Part shown: one piece after another, positions 32,812-40,057 of the stretch
Layout: each line of letters starts with the position of its first letter
Numbering within the stretch: position 1 is the first letter of the stretch
Origin: Lachnospiraceae bacterium
GTDB taxonomy: Bacteria > Bacillota_A > Clostridia > Lachnospirales > Lachnospiraceae
Direction: 5' to 3'
Assembly (NCBI GenBank): GCA_017516285.1
Contig: JAFXDD010000036.1
Coordinates: 1 to 40,834, forward strand
Length of the DNA: 40,834 nucleotides
The notes under the pieces: generated by a model
What the model was told of the DNA's origin: nothing
Databases searched by the model: none
Seen by the model: only the letters and a program-made list of their open reading frames with translations
Position numbers and translations under genes: made by a program

Positions 32812-35800
32812 ATGACAAAGAAAAAATCTACTAAGCGTGCCCTGCTTATGAGCGCACTGTCACTTATGATGTGTGTGACCATGTTTGTTGGCAGTACATT
32901 TGCTTGGTTTACAGACACTGTTACAAGTGCTGGCAATATTATTAAGTCCGGTAAGCTTGACATTACCATGGAGTGGGCTGATGGTACAAAGGCTGTTCCA
33001 ACTGAGGAAATTGGTTGGACAGATGCTTCTACCGGAGCTATCTTCAAATCTGAGCTTTGGGAGCCTGGTTATACTGAGGTTCGTCATATTAAGATTGCCA
33101 ACGAAGGAACATTGGCATTGAAATATCAGTTAAATATTGTTGCTAACGGTGCAGTTTCCAAACTGGCAGATGTAATTGATGTTTATTATGTTGACCCTGC
33201 TACACAGATTACAGAGCGTACAGAGCTTACTGAGAATATGAAACTCAATACTTTGTCAAATGTACTTGCTAAAATCAATACAACTGCATCTGGTGAACTT
33301 TTACCAGGTCAGGCACATACAATTACTATTGCACTGAAGATGCAGGAGAGCGCAGACAACAAGTATCAGGATATGTCTATTGGTTCTGATTTCTCTGTTC
33401 AGCTGTTAGCAACGCAGCTTGCTGCTGAAAGTGATAGCTTTGATAATCAATATGACATAGCAGCAGCTCCGTGGACTGGTGGTATGAAGCAGCCTACGCA
33501 GGATAATGGTGTATGGCAGATTGGTTCCGCAGATGAGTTGGCTTGGTTTGCACAATATGTAAATGGCAAAGTAAGTCCTGTAGCTACTGCTAGCTTAGAA
33601 GCAGAAGCTCCTACACTTGTCGATACCCACAATGCGGTACTCACTGCAGATATTAATTTGAATAATATTCCATGGACTCCAATTGGTCGTACATTAACTG
33701 AAGAAGAGAAGACCGCTGGAATTCAGGCATTTACTTTCCAGTTCCACGGAGCACCTGGTAAGCATGTAGTATTTGATGGTCAGGGACATACCGTATACAA
33801 TGTAAACGTAAATGAAAAGGCTAATGCAGGTCTTTTCGGCGCTGCTGTTTATGCAGCAATTAAGAATGTAAATGTAGTTAGTGCTGAAATTAGGTCTAAT
33901 CACTTTGCAGGTGCTATCTTAGCACAGGGATATGCAAAGGTAGAGAACTGTCATGTAAAGGACGCAACCGTTACTTGTACAACCGAAATTGTTGATGGTA
34001 GCTGGGATAACGGCGATAAGGTCGGTGGCGTTGTAGGTAAAATCAGCGAGAGCGGTAATAACGGAGTTTACGGTGTTGTTGACTGTTCTGCTGAAAATGT
34101 AACGGTTTCTGCTTACCGTGATGCAGGTGGTATTCTTGGTTATGCAGGTGATTATGCAGACGTAACCGGCAACAAGATTACCAATGTGACCATGCTGCAG
34201 GATAATACTCATAATTACAAGGGATACACAAAGCTTGCAGAGTTTAAGGTTAATGCAATTGTTGGTGATTCTACTAGAGCTACCGGTGTCAAGGTTGAAA
34301 ATAACAGCGGCGAAGCAGAAGTGGGCAGAAGTGCATATTCCTTGAAACTAGTTCCGAACGAAGATGCTAATACAGGTACGATTTTTGTTAGTGATAAAGA
34401 AGGTCTGCTTAGTATCCCGGCACTTGTAGAAAACTGGGTAACATTATTCTCTGATGGTCAGGGTACAGCATATTCAAACTACGAGGTTAAACCATTCTAT
34501 TACAATTGGACATGGAAGATTGTTCTTGAATCAGACATTGATTTTGCCGGTGAGGAAATTTCTCCTATCAATCTTGGTCAAAAAGGTGGCTTTGACGGTC
34601 AGGGACATACCATCAGCAATGCAAAGATTGTGACGGATGCTACAACAGAAAATGAAGCAGGTTTGTTCATTGCAAACAGTTGTGCTATGAGTGATTTGAA
34701 GCTTAACAATATTCAGGTAACCGGCAGCAACGTAGGTAATTCCACAGCAGGTATTTTATCCGGTTCTTGCAATGCAGCAATCAGCAATATTACTATAGAA
34801 AATTCTTCTGTTACCGGTGGCAAGTATACCGGTGGTATCGTGGGCTATGGATACACAGATATTATAAATTGTTCTGTTACAAATTGCACAGTAAAGGGCG
34901 GCTATAAGCTCGGTGGTTTGATTGGTTATATTTGCAGCAGTAATAACGGCAGCGGTGATGTTATAAGTAACACTTTGACAAATTGTACCGTTGACGGTAT
35001 TGGCAGTGGCATATATGCAGGCGGTAAAGATAAGTATATTGTCGGTAAAGTGGTAGGTAACTACAATACCAATGGTATTTGTAGAAACAATACAGTAACT
35101 GATATGACAACCTCTGCTACTGCAAATATTGGCGAAATCGAAGCTAATAAGACGGTTGTTGAGAGCATGACATCTGCTGAAATCGCAACAGATGTAGCAG
35201 ATACTTTGGTAAAAGGTGATAATGCGATTCTTACTGAAGATTTAACCTTCAGTGCAAGCGACACTGCTGTTAATAGTGGATATGGTGCAGCAGGTATTGT
35301 TGTAAGCAACGGAGCTATTTTTGATGGTAATGGTAACACACTTACAGTTGAAAATGCTAACAATACATGGGATTGTGCAGTTAATGTTAAGAATGGTACG
35401 GTAAAGAATGTTAATATTAATGGTGCATTCCGCGGTATCTTTATGAGCGGAGCCGATGGTGATGTGTATATCGACAATGTTGTATTAGATGATGTAGTTT
35501 ATACCTTCAATTCTGATGCAGGTAACAAGGAGTATGGTGTATATATCAGCAATTCAACATTGAATGGATGGACCAGTTTTTCTGATGCTCACAAAGAGGT
35601 TGTTTTCACAAACTGTAAGTTTGGTGAGGGTAGCGGTTATGCGTTCTGCCGTCCTTACAACGCAGTTGTTTTTGAAAACTGTGTATTTGAGGAAGGCTAT
35701 GAATTTGATACCTCCAAGACTGCGGACATCACTTTCAAGAAGTGCTACTATGGTGACACTCTGATTACTGCTGAAAATGCAGGTACACTTGCATTAGGAG

Positions 35801-35847
35801 ATGTTGTATTCTTCTATAATGGTGTAGGCTCAGTGAGCTTTGAATAA
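32812..35847 (+). CDS. SipW-dependent TasA-like head with GLUG-type repeats and beta-helix tail
   Basis: With 1011 residues this is the largest secreted protein here. The signal and TasA-like head (about 1-222) nearly match those of the upstream protein. A new segment follows (WQIGSADELAWFAQYVNG, VLTADINLNNIPWTPIG), of the kind that precedes GLUG motifs. Repeats of the form FDGQGHTxxN, NAGLFG, TGGIVGYGY and GGLIGYIC are typical of GLUG/filamentous beta-helix adhesins. The last ~200 residues (NGAIFDGNGNTLTVENANN, VFTNCKFGEG, VFENCVFEEG) form another beta-helix. It has no anchor. Adhesive or matrix function is inferred. Confidence 0.8.
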   Translation: MTKKKSTKRALLMSALSLMMCVTMFVGSTFAWFTDTVTSAGNIIKSGKLDITMEWADGTKAVPTEEIGWTDASTGAIFKSELWEPGYTEVRHIKIANEGTLALKYQLNIVANGAVSKLADVIDVYYVDPATQITERTELTENMKLNTLSNVLAKINTTASGELLPGQAHTITIALKMQESADNKYQDMSIGSDFSVQLLATQLAAESDSFDNQYDIAAAPWTGGMKQPTQDNGVWQIGSADELAWFAQYVNGKVSPVATASLEAEAPTLVDTHNAVLTADINLNNIPWTPIGRTLTEEEKTAGIQAFTFQFHGAPGKHVVFDGQGHTVYNVNVNEKANAGLFGAAVYAAIKNVNVVSAEIRSNHFAGAILAQGYAKVENCHVKDATVTCTTEIVDGSWDNGDKVGGVVGKISESGNNGVYGVVDCSAENVTVSAYRDAGGILGYAGDYADVTGNKITNVTMLQDNTHNYKGYTKLAEFKVNAIVGDSTRATGVKVENNSGEAEVGRSAYSLKLVPNEDANTGTIFVSDKEGLLSIPALVENWVTLFSDGQGTAYSNYEVKPFYYNWTWKIVLESDIDFAGEEISPINLGQKGGFDGQGHTISNAKIVTDATTENEAGLFIANSCAMSDLKLNNIQVTGSNVGNSTAGILSGSCNAAISNITIENSSVTGGKYTGGIVGYGYTDIINCSVTNCTVKGGYKLGGLIGYICSSNNGSGDVISNTLTNCTVDGIGSGIYAGGKDKYIVGKVVGNYNTNGICRNNTVTDMTTSATANIGEIEANKTVVESMTSAEIATDVADTLVKGDNAILTEDLTFSASDTAVNSGYGAAGIVVSNGAIFDGNGNTLTVENANNTWDCAVNVKNGTVKNVNINGAFRGIFMSGADGDVYIDNVVLDDVVYTFNSDAGNKEYGVYISNSTLNGWTSFSDAHKEVVFTNCKFGEGSGYAFCRPYNAVVFENCVFEEGYEFDTSKTADITFKKCYYGDTLITAENAGTLALGDVVFFYNGVGSVSFE

Positions 35848-35870
35848 ATTTTAAATAATAACAAAGTCCA

Positions 35871-35996
35871 CCCCACTCCATAAGAGTGGGGCGGCAATCA
35901 AAGCGTATAAGGTATCTCCACCTTGTACCCTTTGACTGCCGAAGAAATATAACAGTTCAGGTGCGCCATTCGCTATGGCTGAACTGTAGGAAGGAG
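35871..35996 (+). other. Structured leader RNA 3 (hairpins A, B and C)
   Basis: Hairpin A is CCCCACTC/GAGTGGGG (35871-35878 with 35884-35891). Hairpin B is a 22-nt stem with two mismatches (35892-35913 with 35920-35941), starting CGGCAATCAAAG as in leader 1. Hairpin C is ACAGTTCAG/CTGAACTGT (35952-35960 with 35979-35987), with a possible inner GCCAT/ATGGC. The AAGGAGGG of the next gene is immediately downstream. Stem A keeps its pairing but changes its sequence completely between the three leaders. Confidence 0.65.
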
Positions 35997-36003
35997 GGAC
36001 AAC

Positions 36004-36570
36004 GTGTTAGGAAAAATTAAACTTAAATTTGCGGCCATTGCCCTGGCGGCCATACTTTATACTTTTTTCACCCAGGGCACTCTTGCATATTTTTCAACCG
36101 TAGGTAAGGCTACCAATGTTGTGACTTCCGGTAATATTCAGTTTATTATTCACGAAAAGACGGATCAGGGAACGGAATTTCCGAAGGAGGGTGTTTACAT
36201 CGTTCCGGGGGATATTGTGAGTAAGGAGGTCAGCATTGAAAATGACTGCTCACACCCGTTTTACTTGCGTGTCAAGATTGTGTATGGTGTGGATTCGCAG
36301 GTGCTTTCTGCTGAGGATTGCTTTAAGTTAAATATTGACGAAGCAAACTGGCAGCTGCATGATGGTTGGTATTATTATCAGGGGATTGTGGAGCCGGGGG
36401 AAACCACGCCAGATGTATTTTCCAAGGTGGAGATTGTAGGTAATAAGGTGGATAACAGTTATATTGGTAAAACATTGACTTTGTCAGTGGTGGCTCATGC
36501 GGTGCAGAGTGAGCATAATCCTATTGAGAACGGAAAGATTTATACAGCCTCCGGCTGGCCGCAGGAATAG
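36004..36570 (+). CDS. Short TasA/camelysin-like SipW-dependent protein
   Basis: This 188-residue protein starts at GTG, fixed by AAGGAGGG. The N-terminal hydrophobic segment (KFAAIALAAILYTFFTQGTL) leads to AYFSTVGKATNVVTSGNIQF, the SipW-type junction. The rest is a single TasA/camelysin domain (YIVPGDIVSKEVSIENDCSH, YLRVKIVYG, VVAHAVQSEHN) with no tail domain. It resembles Bacillus TasA/CalY in size and layout, so it is the best candidate for the main fibre subunit. It starts a run of five closely packed genes. Confidence 0.82.
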   Translation: MLGKIKLKFAAIALAAILYTFFTQGTLAYFSTVGKATNVVTSGNIQFIIHEKTDQGTEFPKEGVYIVPGDIVSKEVSIENDCSHPFYLRVKIVYGVDSQVLSAEDCFKLNIDEANWQLHDGWYYYQGIVEPGETTPDVFSKVEIVGNKVDNSYIGKTLTLSVVAHAVQSEHNPIENGKIYTASGWPQE

Positions 36571-36578
36571 GGGAGTGT

Positions 36579-37226
36579 ATGAAGAGAATAGTTACTTTTT
36601 TATTGATATTGCTTTTAAATATGGCGTGTGTATTGCCGGTTTGTGCTACAGAGGCAAATGTTATTTATGACGGCAATGCCAAGGCATTTATCTTTGAACC
36701 GGGAACGGATTGCTCCCTGACGGACTTATTTCCTAATTTTAAGGATGTGATGCCGGGAGACAGTATTTTCCAGCAGATTACAGTAAAGAATACGGCTCCT
36801 AGAGGCACGAAGGTCAAAATATATATGCGTGCTCTTGGGGCATGGGAGGAATCTGAGTGGTTCTTATCCCAGTTGGGACTTCGTGTGGAGCTGGCAGACA
36901 ATACGGTGAGGGAGCCTCTTTTTGATGCGGCTGCCTCCGAGACAGATGGGCTGGCGAACTGGGTATGTCTGGGCACCTTTGACTCCGGCAGTGAGGTGGA
37001 TTTGAATGTTATTCTGGATGTGCCTGTGGAGCTGGACAATTGGTATAGCAGCAGAGTAGGCTTTTTGGACTGGGAGTTTAAGGTGGAAGAATTTAAAGAT
37101 GGCAGTGTGTCCACCGGTGATAATGGTTTAGGTTTATTATGGTTTACGGTACTATTTATTACGGGGACTGCAGGTTGGTTCTTGTTTTTATGGCGTAGGA
37201 AGGAACGTAATGCGATTGATGCTTGA
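36579..37226 (+). CDS. Membrane- or wall-anchored accessory protein of the matrix locus
   Basis: This 215-residue protein has an ordinary signal peptide (about 1-23, ending VCA) instead of the SipW type. It has a beta-rich domain related in layout to TasA-like proteins (VMPGDSIFQQITVKNTAPRG). The C-terminal end has STGD (178-181), a membrane helix (183-205), then RRKER. That order resembles a sortase sorting signal of the TGD type used by Clostridia, although the usual proline and leucine are absent. A plain membrane anchor is the alternative. It may tether or nucleate the fibres, as TapA does in Bacillus (inference). No sortase gene is in the window. Confidence 0.65.
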   Translation: MKRIVTFLLILLLNMACVLPVCATEANVIYDGNAKAFIFEPGTDCSLTDLFPNFKDVMPGDSIFQQITVKNTAPRGTKVKIYMRALGAWEESEWFLSQLGLRVELADNTVREPLFDAAASETDGLANWVCLGTFDSGSEVDLNVILDVPVELDNWYSSRVGFLDWEFKVEEFKDGSVSTGDNGLGLLWFTVLFITGTAGWFLFLWRRKERNAIDA

Positions 37227-37250
37227 CTTTGGAAAAAGGAGGGAGAAGGC

Positions 37251-37922
37251 GTGACAATGAAAAAGAAATCTTATACTAAGCTCGCTTTTGCCCTTAGTAT
37301 ATGTTTGCTGGTTGCTTGGGGCATTCTGGGTACCGGCACTTCACTGGCATGGTTTACAGATACCACACCGGAGTTAAAGAATATTTTTCATTTTGGTGAG
37401 TTTGATTTGGTGGTTTCTTATAAAACGGAAACAGGTGAGTATAAGGAAATTGACGCAGCGACAGCCATTTTTGACGATGAGGCTCTTTATGAGCCGGGCT
37501 ATGTGCAGGTGGTATATCTGAAGATAGAAAACAAAGGGAATGTAGACTTTGATTATACGGCGGCGGTCAGTGTGACCGATTACACACCGGCTACCAATGC
37601 TTTTGGTCAGACCTTTCATTTACAGGATTATTTGCGATTTGGTATGGTGATTGCTGATACGGAGGCGGAGTTGGAAAAGCAGTTGGAAAGCAGAGAGCAG
37701 GCTTTGGAAAATGCCCAAATGCCTTTAAATATGTATAGTACAGAGCGTGCCTTATTAAAGGAAGGTGGCGTCAAATATATGGCACTTATTGTGTGTATGC
37801 CTGAGGAGGTTGGCAATGCCGCAAATTATCGTGGCAACGTTGTTCCGAGGGTAGAGCTGGGTGTGATTGTAAAGGCCACCCAGACAAATGCTCCGATGGA
37901 CGAGGATGCAGGATGGAGGTAA
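37251..37922 (+). CDS. SipW-dependent TasA-like secreted protein
   Basis: This 223-residue protein starts at GTG 37251, seven bases after GGAGGG; ATG 37257 is the alternative. The signal segment KLAFALSICLLVAWGILG ends TSLAWFTDTTPELKNIFHFG, the SipW junction. The mature part is a TasA-like beta domain (DEALYEPGYVQVVYLKIENK, NVDFDYTAAVSV, VELGVIVKATQTNAP) with a charged helical insert (EAELEKQLESREQALENAQM). It overlaps the next frame. It is probably a minor fibre or cap component. Confidence 0.78.
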   Translation: MTMKKKSYTKLAFALSICLLVAWGILGTGTSLAWFTDTTPELKNIFHFGEFDLVVSYKTETGEYKEIDAATAIFDDEALYEPGYVQVVYLKIENKGNVDFDYTAAVSVTDYTPATNAFGQTFHLQDYLRFGMVIADTEAELEKQLESREQALENAQMPLNMYSTERALLKEGGVKYMALIVCMPEEVGNAANYRGNVVPRVELGVIVKATQTNAPMDEDAGWR

Positions 37923-37927
37923 AAAAA

Positions 37928-38773
37928 GTGTTTAGAAGCAGGAAAATGAAGAAGGAAAATAAAGTTACAGAGCGTGCACTATATGCCAGTCTTTTCTCCA
38001 TGGTGTTGTGCTGTGCCATGTTGCTTGAAACTACATATGCATGGTTTACTCAGGAAATTACGACCGGTGTGGCAGTGATTCAGACTGGTGAAATGAGTGC
38101 GGCACTGGTGGTGGAGAGTGTGGATGAGAATGGAGTGACTTATGCGAAGGCTAGTGATGCAAATTTGGTTTTTAAGGCGGCTGACATTACTGCTGTGCAG
38201 GCTATGGCAGAAGGTTCCGGTGAACAGGCAACTGTAGTAACCGCGTTTGATATGGCAAAAGCAGCGCATACTTCAGGGGGAGATGGTATTACTTATTTTG
38301 AGCCCGGTGGAACTTATTATCTGCCGCCGATTTATGTGATGAATACCGGTAATATTGATTTGAAATATACCGTTGCGGTGAGCTTTAAAAAAGAAGATGA
38401 TGTAGCAGTAGCTTCTGAGGAGGGTAGTAGTCTGAAGAGTGATTTGCGCGATGTAATTCAGTTTGATGTTTCTCTGGGTAATAGTGAGGCGGAGCCGGTG
38501 GCTTTAGAAACCTTGGACAATTCTGTCGTTGCAACTGCTGGTGAAGGTATTGAAAATGTCGATGGTGAAGATGCAGTGACAACAAAAAAGGATGCTTTTA
38601 ATATTTATAATGGAGTGCTTGAGGCATCGACAGGAGAAGAGAAAAACATATCTGACCCTATTATTATTCGGGCAACCATGCCTTCTGACATTGAGAGTGG
38701 TTATCAGAATTTAAAGTTGGAAAATATGAAGATTATTGTATATGCAACGCAGATGATTGCTACAGAGCAGTAA
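37928..38773 (+). CDS. SipW-dependent TasA-like secreted protein
   Basis: This protein has about 281 residues. An upstream in-frame ATG (37913) lies inside the previous gene, but it is part of the GGAGG site that best serves GTG 37928, so the later start is chosen. The signal segment YASLFSMVLCCAMLLETTYA is followed by AWFTQEITTGVAVIQTGEMS. The mature region is beta-rich and acidic (TYYLPPIYVMNTGNIDLKYT, IIIRATMPSDIESGYQNL). There are no anchor or repeat domains. The stop codon overlaps the next ATG (TAATG), so the last two genes are coupled. Confidence 0.78.
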   Translation: MFRSRKMKKENKVTERALYASLFSMVLCCAMLLETTYAWFTQEITTGVAVIQTGEMSAALVVESVDENGVTYAKASDANLVFKAADITAVQAMAEGSGEQATVVTAFDMAKAAHTSGGDGITYFEPGGTYYLPPIYVMNTGNIDLKYTVAVSFKKEDDVAVASEEGSSLKSDLRDVIQFDVSLGNSEAEPVALETLDNSVVATAGEGIENVDGEDAVTTKKDAFNIYNGVLEASTGEEKNISDPIIIRATMPSDIESGYQNLKLENMKIIVYATQMIATEQ

Positions 38774-39897
38774 TGCTCCAAGTGAAGCAAAGTATATGGA
38801 AAGGTGAGCAAATTTTGAAAAAATTTTTTGGAAAATTTCCGATAGTTGCTATAGCTGTTATAGTAGGCGTTTGCTCTGTAAGTATAACGGCTTATGCATA
38901 TTATAGACTAACGTTGGCAGTAGATGTGTCTGCTATTCAGACTGCTTCTTGTAGCATGCTTGTCAAAGTGATAACATCAGACACACAGGCTGTTAGTTTG
39001 TTAGACGAGGAAGAAACTTACATAGAAAGCTACAAATTTACAGGAAAAGAAGGCGAGAGTGGCGTTACATTTTGCATTGTTGGTGCAGGCACTGCATCCA
39101 GCGGTTACTGTGAAGTAATTGTAAAAGATATTGATGGTAACCAGAAAAGCTATTATACCCCGACTATTGTAAAAGGGGGAAATCATTATTTTACAATCCT
39201 CGGAAATAAAGATACTGAAGTGCAGTTTATATCCTATTGGGGAAAACATGATATTACAGATGAAGAACAAATTATTGCTATAGGTGAAAAGATTGCTACT
39301 TTTGTTCCGGTGGCAACAGTCAGTCCGAGTCCAAGTGCGAGTCCGAGTCCAAGTGTAAGTCCGAGTCCGACACCGAGTGCAAGCCCGAGTCCAACACCGA
39401 GTGCAGAGGCAAGTGCCAGTCCGGAACCGAGTGAGAGACCAACACCGACACCGGAGGCAAGTGCATGTCCGACACCAAGTGCAAGCCCAAGTGCAGCGCC
39501 TGATGTAAGTGTAAGCCCGGAAGCAAGTGCGACAGCAAGTGCAACGCCAAGCGAAGCTCCAACTGCAACGCCAATGCCAACCGCAGAGGTAATTGGAAGT
39601 GAGACATCTAGTCCGACCCCGGAGGTGGATGCAAGTGCGATGCCAAGTCCGACGTCGGAGGTGGATGCAAATACAACACCGAGTTCAAGTCCAAGTGCGA
39701 TGCCTGAGCCAACCACGGAGGTGACGGCTTCACCGACAGAAAGTCCTGAGGCGGAGGAAGATGCCGGCACAGAGAACGACATTGAAACTGGTGAAAATAA
39801 CGACATAGAAAGCGAAAGTATTGACAGTGATGGTACAGAGAATAGTACCGAAACTGGTAATGATACTGAAGGTCAGGGTGAGAGTGATATTGAATAG
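38773..39897 (+). CDS. Secreted protein with Ser/Pro/Thr-rich low-complexity tail
   Basis: This 374-residue protein starts at ATG 38773; a TTG at 38815, preceded by AAAGGTGA, would give a cleaner signal segment (KKFFGKFPIVAIAVIVGVCS). The junction ITAYAYYRLTLAV is a loose version of the SipW type. Residues ~50-180 are a small beta domain with four cysteines. From residue 183 a stretch of about 150 residues is made of S-P, A-S and P-T repeats, followed by a Glu/Asp/Asn/Thr-rich end. No anchor follows, so the extended tail is probably a spacer, glycosylation platform or wall-spanning stalk. It is the last gene before the operon terminator. Confidence 0.72.
   Translation: MLQVKQSIWKGEQILKKFFGKFPIVAIAVIVGVCSVSITAYAYYRLTLAVDVSAIQTASCSMLVKVITSDTQAVSLLDEEETYIESYKFTGKEGESGVTFCIVGAGTASSGYCEVIVKDIDGNQKSYYTPTIVKGGNHYFTILGNKDTEVQFISYWGKHDITDEEQIIAIGEKIATFVPVATVSPSPSASPSPSVSPSPTPSASPSPTPSAEASASPEPSERPTPTPEASACPTPSASPSAAPDVSVSPEASATASATPSEAPTATPMPTAEVIGSETSSPTPEVDASAMPSPTSEVDANTTPSSSPSAMPEPTTEVTASPTESPEAEEDAGTENDIETGENNDIESESIDSDGTENSTETGNDTEGQGESDIE
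39319..39750 (+). repeat. Degenerate short repeats encoding the Ser/Pro-rich tail
   Basis: Imperfect repeats built from AGTCCGAGTCC, AGTGCAAGCCC and CCGACACCG units run for roughly 430 bases. They keep the frame and code for S-P-S-A-type repeats, so replication slippage or recombination could change tail length without a frameshift. Confidence 0.7.
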
Positions 39898-39909
39898 TTA
39901 GATATAAAC

Positions 39910-39937
39910 AAAGGCTTGGAGTGTGCTCCAAGCCTTT
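39910..39937 (+). terminator. Terminator hairpin of the matrix operon
   Basis: A perfect 12-bp stem, AAAGGCTTGGAG with its complement, has a TGTG loop 12 bases after the last stop codon. Only a weak T-rich stretch follows (CTCTTTAT), but the stem is very stable. Confidence 0.8.
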
Positions 39938-39976
39938 AAAGTCTCTTTATAAAAATTTAATATTATTTTATGTGAC

Positions 39977-40019
39977 AAAATGCGCCCTAAATGCCTATTA
40001 GGTAATAGAGGGGCATTTT
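39977..40019. terminator. Second hairpin, possibly bidirectional terminator
   Basis: AAAATGC plus CCCT pair with AGGG plus GCATTTT (39977-39988 with 40009-40019), with one bulged G, around a 20-nt loop containing its own CTATTA/TAATAG. A-rich and T-rich flanks mean it could stop transcripts from either side. It could also be part of the leader of the next gene. Confidence 0.45.
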
Positions 40020-40057
40020 ATTATCCCTTCTAAATACTTAGAAAGGTTGTCGAAGTA

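Noticed and set aside
39234..39806. A 190-codon open frame on the minus strand rich in Gly, Leu, Val and Ala
   Set aside because: It is the complement of the Ser/Pro repeat region; the low-complexity repeats remove stop codons. It has no ribosome binding site and lies fully inside a well-supported gene.
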